Shown here: positions 1-7,891 of the stretch, one piece after another
Position numbering within the stretch: the stretch's first letter is position 1
Layout of the letters: every line of letters begins with the position of its first letter
DNA from: an uncultured Bacteroidota bacterium
Lineage (GTDB): Bacteria > Bacteroidota > Bacteroidia > Bacteroidales > UBA12481
Direction: 5' to 3'
Assembly (NCBI GenBank): GCA_903851365.1
Contig: CAINOB010000020.1
Span: 170,986 to 224,885 of the forward strand
DNA length: 53,900 bases
Translations under genes and position numbers: made by a program
Notes under the pieces: generated by a model
Seen by the model: only the letters and a program-made list of their open reading frames with translations
Databases searched by the model: none
What the model was told of the DNA's origin: nothing

Positions 1-568
1 CAATCAGGGAATAGGCCTTTACTCACCTGATTTGCCTGCTATCAGTCTTGACCGGCCAGGTCTCTGGAAATACAGTAAGAATTTCGTGCCTTCCAGGAGC
101 AATGTTTTTTTTAATTTATATAACAATCAGTGGAGTACGAATTTCACAGAGTGGATTGAAGGATCATGGAATGCCAGGGTTTACCTTTGGTTCATCGATG
201 AATACGACAGCGAAAAATCGCTCATTACACCGGCGCTTGAACAGCGGCATCCATTGGTGGCAACGGTTGGAAGTGGAAAAGGAGGAAAACTTCCGCAGGT
301 TCAGACTGGGATCAGTTTATCAGCAAAGGGATTGCTAGTCACAGCCTTTGGCCCGAATCCAGATGGAAAAGGGACCATTTTGAGGATCTGGGAGAAAGCT
401 GGTAAATCTGGCAAGCTCACCGTCACCCTCCCTGCCGGAACCCATTTTACGATCGCCCGTCCGTGCAATCTCCGAGGCACTGAAACAGGGATATCCATCC
501 CCATAAATGGAAATAAAATCGAATTAAGCTACCAACCCTATCAACCCATATCTTTAATACTCAATTAA
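1..568 (+). CDS. C-terminal part of a GH38-like glycosidase (5' end outside window)
   Basis: The reading frame is open to the left edge, so only about the last 188 residues are visible and the start lies outside. The C-terminal 80 residues have the pattern of the last beta-sandwich of family 38 alpha-mannosidase-like proteins: a stretch reading GTILRIWEKAG, then alternating strands with LPAG, and a final ISIPINGNKIELSYQPYQPISLIL. This part normally packs against the catalytic domain; none of the catalytic residues are in the window. The DUF1080 lipoprotein gene begins 8 bases after its stop on the same strand, so the two are probably cotranscribed and concern glycan breakdown. The family call rests on the C-terminal pattern only and another large glycosidase family is possible. 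Confidence 0.5.
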   Translation, partial: NQGIGLYSPDLPAISLDRPGLWKYSKNFVPSRSNVFFNLYNNQWSTNFTEWIEGSWNARVYLWFIDEYDSEKSLITPALEQRHPLVATVGSGKGGKLPQVQTGISLSAKGLLVTAFGPNPDGKGTILRIWEKAGKSGKLTVTLPAGTHFTIARPCNLRGTETGISIPINGNKIELSYQPYQPISLILN

Positions 569-576
569 ACTCTCCA

Positions 577-1431
577 ATGAAAAATCTTTGTTTCTTTTTT
601 GGTCTACTGGCATTAACTGCCTGTACATCCGTAAAAAATGATCCTAAAAAGGAAGAATGGATCAGGTTGTTTAATGGCAAGGATCTTAAAGACTGGGATA
701 TAAAAATCGCCGGATCTCCGCTGAATGTAAACTTCAATAATACTTTCCGGGTGACGAATGGAGTTTTGGCTGCCAATTATGATGAGTACAAGAAGTTCGA
801 CGGCGAATACGGGCATCTCTTTTACAAGGACAAATTCTCTTATTACAAGATCCGCGTGGAATATCGGTTCATTGGGAAGCAAACTCCGGGTGGAGCTGGT
901 TGGGCCTACAGGAATTCGGGCATCATGATTCATTGCCAATCCCCAGCAAGCATGACCAAGGACCAGTCGTTCCCTACATCGATTGAGTTTCAGCTGCTTG
1001 GCGGTTCTGGTCAAGGCGAACGGCCTACCGGAAATCTCTGTACACCAGGGACTAATGTTGTGATGAAGGATTCACTTTTTACGCCGCATTGCATCAATTC
1101 AAAATCAAAAACCTACAATGGGGACCAATGGGTTAGCGCTGAGGCTATTGTCCTTGGCGATTCGCTTATTACGCATATTATCAATGGAGATACTGTACTC
1201 TCCTACACGAAGCCTCAACTCGATGAGCGAGAAGCAACTTATCCTGAGATGCTCGCCCATTTTGGCAGCAAGATGTTAAAAGAGGGATATATTTCGCTTC
1301 AGGGTGAAAGTAATCCTGTCGAATTCAGAAAAGTTGAGTTGCTCAATTTGAAAGGCTGCATGGACCCTAAGGCAGTGAATTTCAAATCATACTACGTTGA
1401 ACCGGATAACAGCAAATGCCGTTACAAATAA
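577..1431 (+). CDS. DUF1080 (3-keto-disaccharide hydrolase family) lipoprotein
   Basis: 284 residues. The N-terminus is a lipoprotein signal with lipobox LTAC (Cys16), which predicts membrane anchoring. Residues about 27-258 form the DUF1080 jelly-roll domain, seen as EEWIRLFNGKDLKDWDIKI near the start and GWAYRNSGIMIHCQ in the middle. Members of this family are concanavalin-like sandwiches, and some are reported to hydrolyse 3-keto-glycosides. After the domain comes a short Cys-bounded tail, GCMDPKAVNF followed by PDNSKC, resembling the GCxDPxAxNY...DxSC modules of Bacteroidota surface proteins. The gene follows the GH38-like fragment after 8 bases. The exact substrate cannot be told from sequence. 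Confidence 0.85.
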   Translation: MKNLCFFFGLLALTACTSVKNDPKKEEWIRLFNGKDLKDWDIKIAGSPLNVNFNNTFRVTNGVLAANYDEYKKFDGEYGHLFYKDKFSYYKIRVEYRFIGKQTPGGAGWAYRNSGIMIHCQSPASMTKDQSFPTSIEFQLLGGSGQGERPTGNLCTPGTNVVMKDSLFTPHCINSKSKTYNGDQWVSAEAIVLGDSLITHIINGDTVLSYTKPQLDEREATYPEMLAHFGSKMLKEGYISLQGESNPVEFRKVELLNLKGCMDPKAVNFKSYYVEPDNSKCRYK

Positions 1432-1492
1432 ATTAATTGCTTTCATCCATAAAACATTTTTTTTTTGCGGTTTTGTAATTCGCACATTTTTT

Positions 1493-1500
1493 TACTTTTG
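1493..1500 (+). promoter_or_regulatory. Bacteroidota-type -7 box ahead of the acidic protein gene
   Basis: TACTTTTG matches the Bacteroidota -7 consensus TAnnTTTG exactly. A TTTG that could act as the -33 element lies at 1472-1475, giving a 17-base spacer, slightly short. The predicted start lies about 10-15 bases before the ATG at 1518, so the leader would be short. Confidence 0.5.
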
Positions 1501-1517
1501 GAGAAAATCTAAAGGCC

Positions 1518-1760
1518 ATGAAAATCTTTGATGACGAAGAGACTTTTTTCTCAACCGACGCTGACGATCAGACCGATGATCTCGACACCGACTTTGAAGA
1601 AGACGAGGAAGATGATGATTTCGGTTTGGATGATGATGATATCGATGAAATCTCACTCGAGGACCTGGATGACGATGACTTCGATTTAGAAGATGTTGAT
1701 GATCTTGGTTTCGATGATGAGGATGAAGAAGATTTAGGTCTTGGTGAAGAAGATTTATAG
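1518..1760 (+). CDS. Very acidic small protein of unknown function
   Basis: 80 residues, of which about 46 are Asp or Glu (roughly 32 D and 14 E), with a single basic residue, Lys2. There is no signal peptide, no Cys and no membrane segment. The sequence is built from degenerate acidic blocks separated by single Phe, Leu, Ile or Val, for example DLEDVDDLGFDDEDEEDLGL. Its own consensus -7 box lies just upstream, which supports it being a real gene rather than a chance low-complexity frame. It is convergent with rlmI. I do not recognise a named family. Such proteins can be DNA mimics, cation or ribosome binders, or disordered partners of basic proteins; none of these is shown by the sequence. 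Confidence 0.7.
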   Translation: MKIFDDEETFFSTDADDQTDDLDTDFEEDEEDDDFGLDDDDIDEISLEDLDDDDFDLEDVDDLGFDDEDEEDLGLGEEDL

Positions 1761-1786
1761 ATCGGCTTCTTTTTTCATCGCTGGCT

Positions 1787-1818
1787 TAAATATGTTTTGT
1801 TAGCACGAAACATATTTA
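1787..1818. terminator. AT-rich hairpin between convergent genes
   Basis: Perfect 11-bp inverted repeat TAAATATGTTT (1787-1797) and AAACATATTTA (1808-1818) with a 10-base loop. It sits between the acidic protein stop and the rlmI stop, and the rlmI TAA is inside the right arm. There is no U-tract on either side, so it is not a classical intrinsic terminator; it may protect 3' ends or work as a weak bidirectional terminator. Confidence 0.4.
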
Positions 1819-3003
1819 GGTGGCTATAGCCATCAATCCCTTAAGATATTTACCCTCCGGAAAACTTGTAATCACCGGATGATCCGGTGCCTGCGAGAGC
1901 CACCGGAGGATTTTCATTTCACGTAAAGCATCGAGAGCCGCATCTGCAACAATTTTCTGAAACAGCAGATCTTCCATATGGCCCGAGCAGGAAAAGGTAA
2001 ATAGCAAACCTCCCGGATTGAGTATCTGCATGGCTATCATGTTAATATCCTTATAAGCCCTGGCGCCTTTATCAATCTGATTCCTCGACTCTACAAATTT
2101 CGGCGGATCGAGAATAATAAGGTCGAATCTGCGGTTTTCCGCTCTGAATTTTCTAAGCGTTTGAAATACATCAGCTTCCAACAGGGTATATCTATCTTCC
2201 GGAATATTGTTCAGCTGAATATTACTATGAGCCTGAGAAAGCGATGGTCCCGAAGAATCGAGTAAAGTAACATGCCGGGCGCCTCCAGCCAGGGCAGCAA
2301 CTCCAAATCCACCTGTATAACTAAAGCAATCGAGCACCTCCCTATCCTTGGAACAGGAATTTACCAGGGAACGGTTTTCGCGTTGATCAAGGTAGAAACC
2401 GGTTTTATGGCCAGCCCGGATATTGACTCCAAATTTCCGGCCATCTTCAACTATTTCAATAACTTCCGGAGGGTCTTCTCCCCAAAGCATTCCTATTGAT
2501 TCGCCCATCCCCTCCTTTTTAAGCACAGAAAGGTCAGATCTCTCAAAAATACCTTTGCATGAAATATTGTTATGAAGCGCATCAACGATTGATTTCTTCC
2601 AGTACCCGGCACCAGCGGTAGAAAACTGGCAGATCAGGTATTCACCATAGCGGTCGACAGTAACTCCAGGCAATCCGTCGGACTCAGAATGAATGAGCCT
2701 CACACCTGTAGTCTCATCACTGATCACGGGAGGATTCCTCAAAACAATGGCTTCTCTAATTTTTCTTTTGAAAAAATCCAGATCGATTTGTTCTTCCATA
2801 AAGGACCACATTCTCACCGCCATCTGAGATTGAGGTGACCATGCTCCTCTGCCCAAAAATTGCCCACCAGCAGATAATAATTCTACTGTTTCGCCTTGCT
2901 CGGGTGAGCCGACAACTTTTTGAATCGCACCAGTAAAAATCCAGGGATGCCTGCGAATGACCGATTTTTCCCGGCCTTGCTTAAGAATGACTTGTTTGAT
3001 CAA
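1816..3003 (-). CDS. rlmI: 23S rRNA m5C methyltransferase RlmI-like (TTG start)
   Basis: 395 residues, the usual length for the RlmI/YccW family of SAM-dependent methyltransferases, which methylate C1962 of 23S rRNA in E. coli. An N-terminal PUA-like RNA-binding domain (about 1-75, with the RRHPWIFTGAI signature) is followed by a linker domain and a Rossmann methyltransferase: GHKTGFYLDQRENR (198-209), DCFSYTGGFG (225-234), DPPKF (299-303) and the SCSG segment with Cys339. The start codon is TTG, directly abutting the TAA of the upstream lipoprotein gene (TAATTG). No nearby ATG would keep the conserved N-terminus, so TTG is the likely start, reached by termination-reinitiation. Confidence 0.9.
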   Translation of the reverse strand: MIKQVILKQGREKSVIRRHPWIFTGAIQKVVGSPEQGETVELLSAGGQFLGRGAWSPQSQMAVRMWSFMEEQIDLDFFKRKIREAIVLRNPPVISDETTGVRLIHSESDGLPGVTVDRYGEYLICQFSTAGAGYWKKSIVDALHNNISCKGIFERSDLSVLKKEGMGESIGMLWGEDPPEVIEIVEDGRKFGVNIRAGHKTGFYLDQRENRSLVNSCSKDREVLDCFSYTGGFGVAALAGGARHVTLLDSSGPSLSQAHSNIQLNNIPEDRYTLLEADVFQTLRKFRAENRRFDLIILDPPKFVESRNQIDKGARAYKDINMIAMQILNPGGLLFTFSCSGHMEDLLFQKIVADAALDALREMKILRWLSQAPDHPVITSFPEGKYLKGLMAIAT

Positions 3004-3420
3004 TTAGTTCACTAAAATTTCAGGCGGTCCATCGGCACTCATAACCAATTGAACTTTTCGGCAATCGCGGTTCAGTCTGAGTGATTTTCCCTCCCATTTT
3101 ATTTTACCATCAACAGATACACCACTGATAGTAATCTTTGTTCCGCCGTCTTCGGTATCATAGTAAACGCAACCTTTGGCTCCACATTCAGGTTCCTGAT
3201 CATATTTCTGATTAACCACGCCAACTTGAGCGCCATTAACGAATACATTGACATTATTATCTGAATTTGTCCAAACCGTCACGCCGAATTTCCTGTCACC
3301 GTTTCCGTAACCGGTATACTTGCTGAGACTTCCGTAATTCCCCGAACCATATTTACTGCAACCTAATAAAAGGATGAGCAGCAAAAATAAAGGCAATGAT
3401 TTAATTATTTTTGTTTTCAT
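3004..3420 (-). CDS. Small lipoprotein of unknown function
   Basis: 138 residues with a clear lipoprotein signal (hydrophobic residues 6-20, lipobox LLGC, Cys21). The mature part is Gly- and Tyr-rich at first (SGNYGSLSKYTGYGNG), then looks like a small beta-sandwich with a Cys pair (ECGAKGC) and a later single Cys. No family is recognised. It is immediately upstream of rlmI with no intervening base and is likely cotranscribed, though a functional link to rRNA methylation is not implied. It is divergent from the GT-C-like gene, with about 60 bases between the starts. Confidence 0.75.
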   Translation of the reverse strand: MKTKIIKSLPLFLLLILLLGCSKYGSGNYGSLSKYTGYGNGDRKFGVTVWTNSDNNVNVFVNGAQVGVVNQKYDQEPECGAKGCVYYDTEDGGTKITISGVSVDGKIKWEGKSLRLNRDCRKVQLVMSADGPPEILVN

Positions 3421-3479
3421 TGGTAGGGTTTTATTAGTGTCCCTAAATTACAAAAAAAATTGAATTGTTCCAAAAAGGG

Positions 3480-5186
3480 ATGAAAATTTCACAACAAGGA
3501 AGGCACTATCTGCTTCCACTTCTTGTACTTATAGTTTTAGCAGGCATTCTGCGCGCCCGATTGAATTTCTCATCGGAAATGATTCCCGGGATTAATGGAG
3601 GATATTATCCTTTGTTAGTGCGTAACCTTCTGGAGTATGGTGCAATCAGATATCCTGATACCCCTTTTGTTTATTGGCTGGAGGCAATTTTTAGTTTGGT
3701 GATCAGGTTGTTTTCCGGAATGACCTTGGATCAGTCGATCCTGCTTGCCTCTCGCCTGGCCGATTCATTTATCCCTCCCTTAACCTGTATTCCAGTGTTT
3801 CTTTTTGCAAGTTACCAACTTAAAGATAAACCCGGATCAAAGTTCATGATCCACTTGATTTCCTGGTTTAGCGTGCTCTATCTTGCTTTCCTTCTGGTTC
3901 TTACCTCGGAAATGCAGAAAAACGCCATGGGAATGGTCTGGCTTGCCTGTTTCTTTTATTCCGTCAGCAGAATCAAAGAGGATAATTCGTGCAAATACTT
4001 AATAATAAGCGTATTATTCCTTACCCTGATAGCTCTGACGCATATTGGCTGCTTTGCTGTAGCTTTTCTCTTTATTTTGATTTTTGTAGCCATCCTTCTC
4101 ATCCAATCCAGAAGGAGCGTTAAGGTAAAAACCATCTTGTGGGTTTTACTTGTTCTGTCAGCGATGATCCTGTTCAGTTTTCTTTTATTGCGCCATGACC
4201 CCGACCGACTGCACCGTGTGATCTCCTTTTACTTAAACCCTCTCCGCCTGTTCGAGTCACCCTACCTGCTAATATTATTATCGGGGCAGCAGCCCTACTT
4301 CGGCTTTCTATTTCACAACTTCCTATTGATCAATATTCTATCAATAGCAGGTTTGATCCTGATACTTTTTCATCGCTCACGCCTAACAACCTTCGAATTT
4401 ACTTTTGCTCTGAGCCTTCTTTTTCTGAGCCTTCTCCTCTCCTCCCCTCTTCTTGGAATTGAATGGGCACTGAGGTATTACCTGATGGCTTTTCTACCGA
4501 TTGCGTTCGCATCCGTTTTTGTATTCAAGACACTGACCATCAAATTTCAAAAGATTTTTTTCCTGATGGTATTCGTTGTTATTACAGGGTTTTCATTGGG
4601 GATCGGATTTAACGCAAGCCGTAGCCCATCTATCAGCGAAGAATCTCTTGCGGCGCTGATCGAAATGAAGGAGGAAACCAATATTCGTCCCAACGAGCTG
4701 ATCATTGCCCGACATGGGCTTGAATGGTGGACTGGATGGGTTTTAAGGTGCCGGACCGGGAAGGAATATTGCCTTAAAAAGGAAGACTGGGATAAATATC
4801 CAGGTATTTACTTATTGAAGCAACTATCTGGAAACAACTTCCCAGGACAACAAGGCACAGGTCAGTTTGCAGAATTTCCCGTTCCGGGATCAGCCGAGAA
4901 AATCTATTCCAACTCTTCATTCGTGCTGTATAAATTAGGCAGACCTTTAGCAATGGAGTATTACCCAGGGGAACTTCCCCTTCTTCAGGGAGAAATAAAA
5001 TCAGTGACGGATTCAGAACTGGTTATTCGTGCCCAGGGATACAGGCAGCTTGTCATTCTCAACCCATCAACCGGTTATATCGATGGAAAAAAAGAAGACC
5101 TGAAAGTAGGCATGCGTGCCGATGTTTGGGGGAGAAGAGTTCCATTCAGCTTAAATATCAAGGCCGAACGTATAAGAGCCTATTGA
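3480..5186 (+). CDS. Polytopic membrane protein, GT-C glycosyltransferase-like
   Basis: About 568 residues from the ATG at 3480; an in-frame TTG at 3465 exists, but the ATG preceded by AAAAAGGG is more likely. Residues 1-400 hold roughly 10-12 hydrophobic segments, and the last 170 form a soluble domain. The first outer loop reads PGINGGYYPLLVRNLLEYG followed by YPDTPFVYW, resembling the arrangement in GT-C enzymes of the PMT/ArnT type, where an acidic residue in this loop binds a polyprenyl-phosphate sugar donor. The expected DxD or ExD motif is not clear, so the role as a glycosyltransferase is a suggestion. It is convergent with the redoxin gene, with 4 bases between the stops. Confidence 0.6.
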   Translation: MKISQQGRHYLLPLLVLIVLAGILRARLNFSSEMIPGINGGYYPLLVRNLLEYGAIRYPDTPFVYWLEAIFSLVIRLFSGMTLDQSILLASRLADSFIPPLTCIPVFLFASYQLKDKPGSKFMIHLISWFSVLYLAFLLVLTSEMQKNAMGMVWLACFFYSVSRIKEDNSCKYLIISVLFLTLIALTHIGCFAVAFLFILIFVAILLIQSRRSVKVKTILWVLLVLSAMILFSFLLLRHDPDRLHRVISFYLNPLRLFESPYLLILLSGQQPYFGFLFHNFLLINILSIAGLILILFHRSRLTTFEFTFALSLLFLSLLLSSPLLGIEWALRYYLMAFLPIAFASVFVFKTLTIKFQKIFFLMVFVVITGFSLGIGFNASRSPSISEESLAALIEMKEETNIRPNELIIARHGLEWWTGWVLRCRTGKEYCLKKEDWDKYPGIYLLKQLSGNNFPGQQGTGQFAEFPVPGSAEKIYSNSSFVLYKLGRPLAMEYYPGELPLLQGEIKSVTDSELVIRAQGYRQLVILNPSTGYIDGKKEDLKVGMRADVWGRRVPFSLNIKAERIRAY

Positions 5187-5190
5187 TGGG

Positions 5191-5745
5191 TTATTTCCAT
5201 TTTATTCCACAGCCGATTCCCGGCTTTTGCACACTTGTTATAGGTTTCCCTGCTAAAGTGAGGTCGAGTGAATCTGCAAGGTCCTTACCTGTGACAGGAA
5301 TATTGGCCGATGGACGTGAATCATCCATCTGACCATGATAAACCAACTTAAGATCACCATCGAAAAGATAAAATTCGGGGGTGCAGGCAGCATCATAAGC
5401 TTTGGCAATCTCTTGATTTTCATCATACAAATAAGGGAACGGATAATTATTCTTTTTCGCAATAAGTGTCATTTGATCAGGTGCGTCCTCCGGATATCGC
5501 GAAACATCATTACTGCTGATTGCAATGAATGATGCGCCCAAATTTATATATCTGTCAGCCAGAGCTACTAATCCGGAATTAACATGTTTCACATATGGAC
5601 AATGATTGCAGAGAAACATGACGACCGTAGCTTTATCCGATTTTAGGTCAGAAAGTGAGAGAACCCGACCGGAAACGGTATCGGGAAGATTAAAATCCGG
5701 TGCCTTGGAGCCCAATGGAAAAGGGTGAGATTCAGTGAGTGCCAT
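5191..5745 (-). CDS. Thioredoxin-family (AhpC/TSA-type) redoxin
   Basis: 184 residues with a thioredoxin fold: PLGSKAPDFNLPD at 10-22, then the active-site region VVMFLCNHCPYV with Cys46 and Cys49 in a CxxC arrangement, and the cis-Pro region around CTPEFYLFD. A C-terminal GIGCGIKWK tail is typical of this cytosolic subgroup. There is no signal peptide, which argues for a cytosolic peroxiredoxin-like or disulfide reductase role. The gene is divergent from the MFS gene and nearly touches the GT-C-like gene tail to tail. The electron donor and substrate cannot be told. Confidence 0.85.
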   Translation of the reverse strand: MALTESHPFPLGSKAPDFNLPDTVSGRVLSLSDLKSDKATVVMFLCNHCPYVKHVNSGLVALADRYINLGASFIAISSNDVSRYPEDAPDQMTLIAKKNNYPFPYLYDENQEIAKAYDAACTPEFYLFDGDLKLVYHGQMDDSRPSANIPVTGKDLADSLDLTLAGKPITSVQKPGIGCGIKWK

Positions 5746-5813
5746 TTATCAATATTTATAAAACTATAACAAATCAGAGTACCTAAAGTTATTAAGTTAT
5801 TGCCTGACTGATT

Positions 5814-5821
5814 TATCTTTG
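5814..5821 (+). promoter_or_regulatory. Consensus -7 box upstream of the DHA2-type exporter gene
   Basis: TATCTTTG is an exact match to TAnnTTTG, 50 bases before the ATG at 5872. No good -33 TTG is seen at the usual 19-21 base distance (a TTG at 5800-5802 is only 11 bases away). Confidence 0.5.
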
Positions 5822-5871
5822 TTTAACTTTCAACTCTTTCTGTTGAAGATTGTTTCTGATCAAAAACGTTT

Positions 5872-7224
5872 ATGAAAAACAACAAAGTACTAGCGCTGCT
5901 CTTTTTTGGTGTATTAATGGGAGCCCTGGATATCTCCATTGTCGGACCAGCCATTCCTTCCATCAGTGAAGCCCTGAAAGTGGCCCAAAAGGAACTTTCC
6001 TGGATATTCAGCATTTACGTTTTATTCAATCTTGTCGGCATCAGTCTGTTTGCCAAGCTTTCCGACCTCTATGGCCGGCGAAGCATTTACATGATCACTC
6101 TTGCAGTATTCGGAATCGGGTCGTTGGTAGTTTCTCTGGCCGGTTCCCTTGACATTCTCCTGTTGGGCAGAGCCATTCAGGGTTTTGGGGCAAGCGGGAT
6201 TTTTCCGGTAGCATCAGCCGTTGTCGGAGACCAGTTTCCTCCAGAAAAACGAGGAAGGGTGCTCGGCATGATTGGCGCTGTCTGGGGTATAGCATTTATT
6301 ATTGGCCCCATTCTGGCAGGAACGCTACTTCGCTTTTTCGAATGGCATGTCCTTTTTCTCATCAACATCCCGGTGGTTATAGTTCTGATATACTTCAGCA
6401 CCAAATTGCTCAGTACCGACCGGGTTGAAACAGCCAACCAGATTGACTGGAGGGGCATTATTCTGCTTGGGTTGTTTCTGGGTTCCCTGACTTATGGGGT
6501 AAACAGTTTTGACCGGGCAACGGGCTTAAGCGGTATTGTTTCGCTTAAGGTCTGGCCATTCCTGACAGCGTCGCTGATTTTCCTGATAATGCTTTTCTTT
6601 CTCGAAAAGAACATAGATTATCCAGTTATCAATCCAAGATTATTCAAGTCGAGACAAATTCGTATCGTAGGATTCATCGCAATGGTTACCGGGCTTTTTC
6701 AGTCGGCTTTTGTATTTATTCCTAATCTGGCTGTCCTTTCATTCGGTGTCAAATCCTCGACCGCCAGCTTTATGCTCCTGCCGTTTGTTCTGGCCACTGC
6801 CATTGGTTCACCAATATTTGGAAGGTTGCTCGATAAAACCGGATCCAGGCTGGTGATTCTGATCGGACTAACCTTAGCCGCAGCCGGTCTGTTCCTGATA
6901 GGATTATCGGGTGATTCAAAAATGATTTTTTATGGTTCTGGAGTATTGATCGGATTAGGGCTTGCCGTTTTGGCCGGATCGGGACTTCGTTACATCATGC
7001 TTAATGAGGTAGGTGTTCATGAACGTGCAATAACGCAAGGAGTTCTGACTATTTTTATCAGTATCGGGCAAATTGTCGGAAGCGCGGCTATCACAACTAT
7101 TGCTGCCCGTGAACTTCTCCCCGCTGCAGGTTACAGGAAAGCCCTTTACCTGATTTCGCTGCTTATGGCATTAACTTTTGTGCTTGCACTCCGACTTAAA
7201 AGCAGAAAGGAAGAGATTAAATGA
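5872..7224 (+). CDS. MFS transporter, DHA2 (EmrB/QacA-like) family
   Basis: 450 residues with about 12-14 transmembrane helices. Family signatures are the motif A-like KLSDLYGRRSIY after helix 2, the LGRAIQGFGASGIFPV segment of motif B, and the motif C-like GAVWGIAFIIGPILAG. The N-terminus MGALDISIVGPAIPSI matches motif D1 of DHA2 drug:H+ antiporters. Proteins of this type export lipophilic compounds by proton exchange; the substrate is not predictable. Its stop overlaps the start of the next lipoprotein gene by 4 bases (ATGA), so the two are translationally coupled. Confidence 0.9.
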   Translation: MKNNKVLALLFFGVLMGALDISIVGPAIPSISEALKVAQKELSWIFSIYVLFNLVGISLFAKLSDLYGRRSIYMITLAVFGIGSLVVSLAGSLDILLLGRAIQGFGASGIFPVASAVVGDQFPPEKRGRVLGMIGAVWGIAFIIGPILAGTLLRFFEWHVLFLINIPVVIVLIYFSTKLLSTDRVETANQIDWRGIILLGLFLGSLTYGVNSFDRATGLSGIVSLKVWPFLTASLIFLIMLFFLEKNIDYPVINPRLFKSRQIRIVGFIAMVTGLFQSAFVFIPNLAVLSFGVKSSTASFMLLPFVLATAIGSPIFGRLLDKTGSRLVILIGLTLAAAGLFLIGLSGDSKMIFYGSGVLIGLGLAVLAGSGLRYIMLNEVGVHERAITQGVLTIFISIGQIVGSAAITTIAARELLPAAGYRKALYLISLLMALTFVLALRLKSRKEEIK

Positions 7225-7847
7225 AAAAAGGAACAACTCAGAGTTTACCGGTTTTTATCCTGATTCTGTTTTTGATCCTAGCAGGTTGTGTTAAAGAAAA
7301 TGACTGCAAAAAATTGTCGGATGAATATTTTCCAAATCAGGTAGGCAATTGGTGGATTTACAACCGCTTCGATAGTCTGAAAATGGAGCGCACTTCGCTC
7401 CGGGTTGATATTGTCTCTGATTCCACCACAAAGGATGGAAAATCCTACCGGATGTGGGTATTCAGCAAATCAAACCTTTATGACACCCTGTATGTGAGGA
7501 CAACTAACGATTCCGTTCTTTTTTTCCGGTACCTTGAAGGGTTCCCTCAGGAGATCATGCTGATTCCACTGGCGGTTGGGAAAAAGTGGTCCCATCCATT
7601 CATGATCAGGGATTCCACTTTTGTGCTATCGAAGGACTCCCTCATCTTAAACTACCACGAATACACCGATGCTTTTCGTGTTCAAAGGCGGATGTTTGCT
7701 TTCAATGATTACCTGACCGACACCAGATGGGTTATTCCTCATCTTGGTATATCCAAACTTCAGAATTGGCATTACCTTTTTGGATGGATATCCAAAGAAA
7801 ACTGGCAACTTGAAGATTTCTCGGTAGGGGGTAAAACATTCAGGTAA
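7221..7847 (+). CDS. Lipoprotein of unknown function coupled to the MFS gene
   Basis: 208 residues. A lipoprotein signal with lipobox LAGC is followed by a beta-rich domain of about 180 residues containing FPNQVGNWWIYNRFDS, a start seen in many uncharacterised Bacteroidota lipoproteins, and several predicted strand pairs. No enzymatic motif is visible. The start overlaps the MFS stop (ATGA), making cotranslation likely. Whether it works with the transporter is not shown. Confidence 0.75.
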   Translation: MKKGTTQSLPVFILILFLILAGCVKENDCKKLSDEYFPNQVGNWWIYNRFDSLKMERTSLRVDIVSDSTTKDGKSYRMWVFSKSNLYDTLYVRTTNDSVLFFRYLEGFPQEIMLIPLAVGKKWSHPFMIRDSTFVLSKDSLILNYHEYTDAFRVQRRMFAFNDYLTDTRWVIPHLGISKLQNWHYLFGWISKENWQLEDFSVGGKTFR

Positions 7848-7859
7848 ACTGATTTTTTG

Positions 7860-7876
7860 TTACCTTGGTGAGGTAA
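7860..7876. promoter_or_regulatory. 17-bp palindrome ahead of the C10 protease gene
   Basis: TTACCT-TGGTG-AGGTAA, a perfect 6+6 inverted repeat with a 5-base centre, ends 15 bases before the ATG at 7892. Symmetry and position fit an operator site or a small mRNA hairpin next to the ribosome-binding region. No protein is identified as its ligand. Confidence 0.3.
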
Positions 7877-7891
7877 ATAAATAATCTGACC

